From assembly GCA_028285625.1 (NCBI GenBank), contig JANQOX010000009.1:1-46357 (forward strand): a DNA stretch of 46,357 bases, given 5' to 3'. The first letter of the stretch is position 1, and each line of letters begins with the position of its first letter. Below are positions 44,757-46,357 of the stretch, piece by piece. Both the position numbers and the translations under genes were made by a program. This stretch comes from Myxococcota bacterium. Lineage in GTDB: Bacteria > Myxococcota_A > UBA9160 > UBA6930. The notes under the pieces were generated by a model, which saw only the letters and a list, made by a program, of their open reading frames with translations, ran no database searches and was not told where the DNA came from.

Positions 44757-45686
44757 ATGACGCGCTCAACCGGCCTGTTCTCGCGACTCGGACGCGTGCT
44801 CACGCTCGTCGAGGACCTGCTCGAGGAGCGGACGGGCCAGGCCCCGTCGGAGGAGACCTTCGACCGCCACCGGGCGTTCCGGTTCGATGCGCGCCGCGGG
44901 CCCGGCCGGCTCGTGCCCATCGCCCACCCCGAGCCCTTCGATCTGGGCGATCTGCACGGCGTGGACCGGCCGCTCGAGCGGTTGGTGCGCAACACCGAGC
45001 AGCTGCTGGCCGGGCTGCCGTGCAACCACGTGCTGCTCTACGGAGAACGCGGCACGGGCAAGTCGTCGGCGGTCAAGGGCCTGCTCTCGCGATACGCCGA
45101 TCGTGGCCTGCGCGTGGTGGAGGTGCGGCGCGACGATCTCGAGCACCTGCCCGAGGTGTTGCGCTGTCTGCGGGGTCGCCCGGAGCGGTTCTTGCTGTTC
45201 TGCGACGACCTTTCTTTCTCCGAGGGAGAGGTCGGCTACCGCGAGCTCAAGGCCGCACTCGAAGGCACCCTCGAGGCGCGGCCGAGAGGCGTATGCATCG
45301 TCGCGACGAGCAACCGGCGGCACCTGCTGCCCGAGCGTCGCTCCGACAATCGCGACGTGCGGCTCGACGAAGACGGGGAGCTTCACCTGGGAGAGGCGCT
45401 CGAAGAGAAGCTCGCGCTGTCGGACCGCTTCGGTCTGGTGCTCGGGTTCTTCGGCTTCGACCAGCCCACGTACCTGCGCATCGTCCGCCACTATGCGGCC
45501 TGCGCGGGCGTCGATGCCCAGGACCCGGAGCTTCGTGCCGAGGCGCTGCGCTGGGCGCTGGACCGTTCGTCGCGCTCCGGACGCACCGCGCGGCAGTTCG
45601 TGGACGACTGGGTGGGCCAAAAGCGCCTGGCGGGCGCTGAAGCGCCGTCGGACCCGCCACAAGCGCGCGGCGGGCCCGCCACCTAG
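44757..45686 (+). CDS. DUF815 AAA+ ATPase
   Basis: A 309-aa P-loop ATPase of DUF815. Walker A GERGTGKSS at 96-104; FLLFCDDLSF is Walker B with Asp-Asp; ATSNRRHLLPE is the sensor-1-type stretch; SDRFGLVLGFFGFDQPTYLRIV and the C-terminal SGRTARQFVDDWV follow. The family resembles DnaA/replication-type AAA+ proteins but its role is unknown. Predicted leaderless. Next gene is mlaA, 10-22 bases downstream. Confidence 0.9.
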   Translation: MTRSTGLFSRLGRVLTLVEDLLEERTGQAPSEETFDRHRAFRFDARRGPGRLVPIAHPEPFDLGDLHGVDRPLERLVRNTEQLLAGLPCNHVLLYGERGTGKSSAVKGLLSRYADRGLRVVEVRRDDLEHLPEVLRCLRGRPERFLLFCDDLSFSEGEVGYRELKAALEGTLEARPRGVCIVATSNRRHLLPERRSDNRDVRLDEDGELHLGEALEEKLALSDRFGLVLGFFGFDQPTYLRIVRHYAACAGVDAQDPELRAEALRWALDRSSRSGRTARQFVDDWVGQKRLAGAEAPSDPPQARGGPAT

Positions 45687-45689
45687 AAT
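45684..45689 (+). promoter_or_regulatory. -10 box TAGAAT of mlaA
   Basis: TAGAAT (its TAG is the DUF815 stop codon) lies seven bases before a GTG at 45697; five of six consensus matches. Confidence 0.5.
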
Positions 45690-45696
45690 CGGCAAG

Positions 45697-46357
45697 GTGG
45701 GTGTCGCCATGGGCGTTTGGGGGGGAGCGATCCCGCGGGCCGTCGTCGCGGTCGCCGCAGCGGTCCTGCTCGCGACGGCTTCGTTCGCGCAGGACGCGTC
45801 CCCGGATGCCGAGCTGCTCGTGGGCCTCGAAGACGTCGGCGAGCATTGGGTCGACGAGTTGCCCGACCCCGAGAAGAACGACCCCTGGGAGGGCACCAAC
45901 CGCCAGGTGTTCCGCTTCAACGAGGTGTTCATGGGCTCGGTCGTCGAGCCGGTCGGAAGCGGCGCCGGCAGGATCCTGCCCGAGGGCCTGCGGCGCGCCT
46001 TCGGCAACTTCTTCAGCAACCTGTCCCAGCCCGTCGTGTTCGTGAACGACCTGCTGCAGCTTTCGCCCCGCCGCGCTTTCGCGTCGGGGGGCCGCTTCCT
46101 GTTCAACAGCACGTTCGGGATGCTCGGTCTCTTCGATGCGGCCGAGCGCGTGGGCATCCCCGATCACGAGTCGGACTTCGGTCAGACCCTGGGTGTCTAT
46201 GGGGTGCCTTCGGGGCCCTACCTGATCCTGCCCTTCCTGGGGCCTTCCACCGTGCGCGATGGGTTCGGCACGTTCGTGGACTTCCTGTTCCGCCCCGACC
46301 TGTGGCTGTTGGGCATCGGACCGGCCCTGGCGTTCTTCGGCGGCGACGTGTGGTTCA
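45697..46357 (+). CDS. mlaA: MlaA (VacJ) outer-membrane lipid-asymmetry lipoprotein, partial
   Basis: The first 220 residues of an MlaA/VacJ-family protein, running off the window. MlaA removes phospholipid from the outer leaflet of the outer membrane. A signal peptide (hydrophobic AVVAVAAAVLLATAS; no clear lipobox, so perhaps an ordinary SPase I signal) is followed by DPWEGTNRQVFRFNEVF, the classic MlaA opening, then RRAFGNFFSNLSQPVVFVNDLLQ, NSTFGMLGLFDAAERVGIPDHESDFGQTLGVYGVPSGPYLILPFLGPST. Start GTG 45697 fits the leaderless spacing; ATG 45709 is the alternative. Confidence 0.88.
   Translation, partial: MGVAMGVWGGAIPRAVVAVAAAVLLATASFAQDASPDAELLVGLEDVGEHWVDELPDPEKNDPWEGTNRQVFRFNEVFMGSVVEPVGSGAGRILPEGLRRAFGNFFSNLSQPVVFVNDLLQLSPRRAFASGGRFLFNSTFGMLGLFDAAERVGIPDHESDFGQTLGVYGVPSGPYLILPFLGPSTVRDGFGTFVDFLFRPDLWLLGIGPALAFFGGDVWF

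Overview
This is a very GC-rich (roughly 70 % by eye), extremely compact bacterial chromosome segment. It holds about 45 protein genes, no intergenic gap above about 300 bp, and no tRNA, rRNA, CRISPR array or mobile element that I can see. A MlaA-type outer-membrane lipoprotein, a Tat substrate, a lipoprotein peptidase and MurJ point to a Gram-negative cell. The DUF6178 protein, F420-type LLM oxidoreductase, cytochrome P450, SUF cluster under an Rrf2 regulator and a small histone-fold protein together suggest an uncultivated 'deltaproteobacterial' lineage (Myxococcota- or Binatota-like). That placement is inference, not proof.

Layout. 1-3.0 kb: a long hairpin at the left edge, a membrane protein plus an NAD(P)-binding SDR (minus), and a divergent MscS channel. 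3.1-13.1 kb: one long minus-strand operon read from right to left as rrf2-sufB-sufC-sufD-sufS-sufU-DUF59-hydrolase-fdhD-molybdopterin oxidoreductase, headed by a promoter with two Rrf2-type palindromes. 13.2-16.9 kb: a three-gene operon, class-III aminotransferase, LuxE-like acyl-protein synthetase and LuxC-like acyl reductase, which could make long-chain aldehydes or amines. 17.0-18.5 kb: folK, a thiamine-binding-fold protein and a GNAT acetyltransferase. 18.5-22.4 kb: DUF1028-DUF4345-like-murJ-DUF2332 operon. 22.6-24.7 kb: a PadR regulator divergent from an APS reductase (cysH), then a Tat-exported split-barrel protein. 25.3-30.5 kb: two tandem paralogous 854-aa membrane histidine kinases joined by a chain of two 12-codon micro-ORFs. 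30.6-35.5 kb: LLM oxidoreductase, DUF3179, ketopantoate-reductase-like protein, M28 lipoprotein peptidase. 35.6-39.0 kb: P450 with a palindromic operator in its promoter, SRPBCC protein, threonine aldolase, and a 70-aa histone-fold protein with its own promoter and terminator. 39.1-46.4 kb: DUF6178, a membrane-anchored propeller protein, a double retropepsin-PDZ protein, Nudix hydrolase, two-ACT-domain regulator, Cys4 zinc-ribbon protein, DUF815 ATPase and the start of mlaA (cut by the window end).

Two rules recur. Inside operons, genes are joined by 4-nt GTGA, ATGA or TTGA stop/start overlaps, with many GTG starts. At operon heads a TAnnnT -10 box is visible; for twelve genes it sits only 5-9 nt (usually 6) before the start codon and no Shine-Dalgarno is present, so these mRNAs are predicted to be leaderless. 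Genes with a longer leader do have a Shine-Dalgarno.
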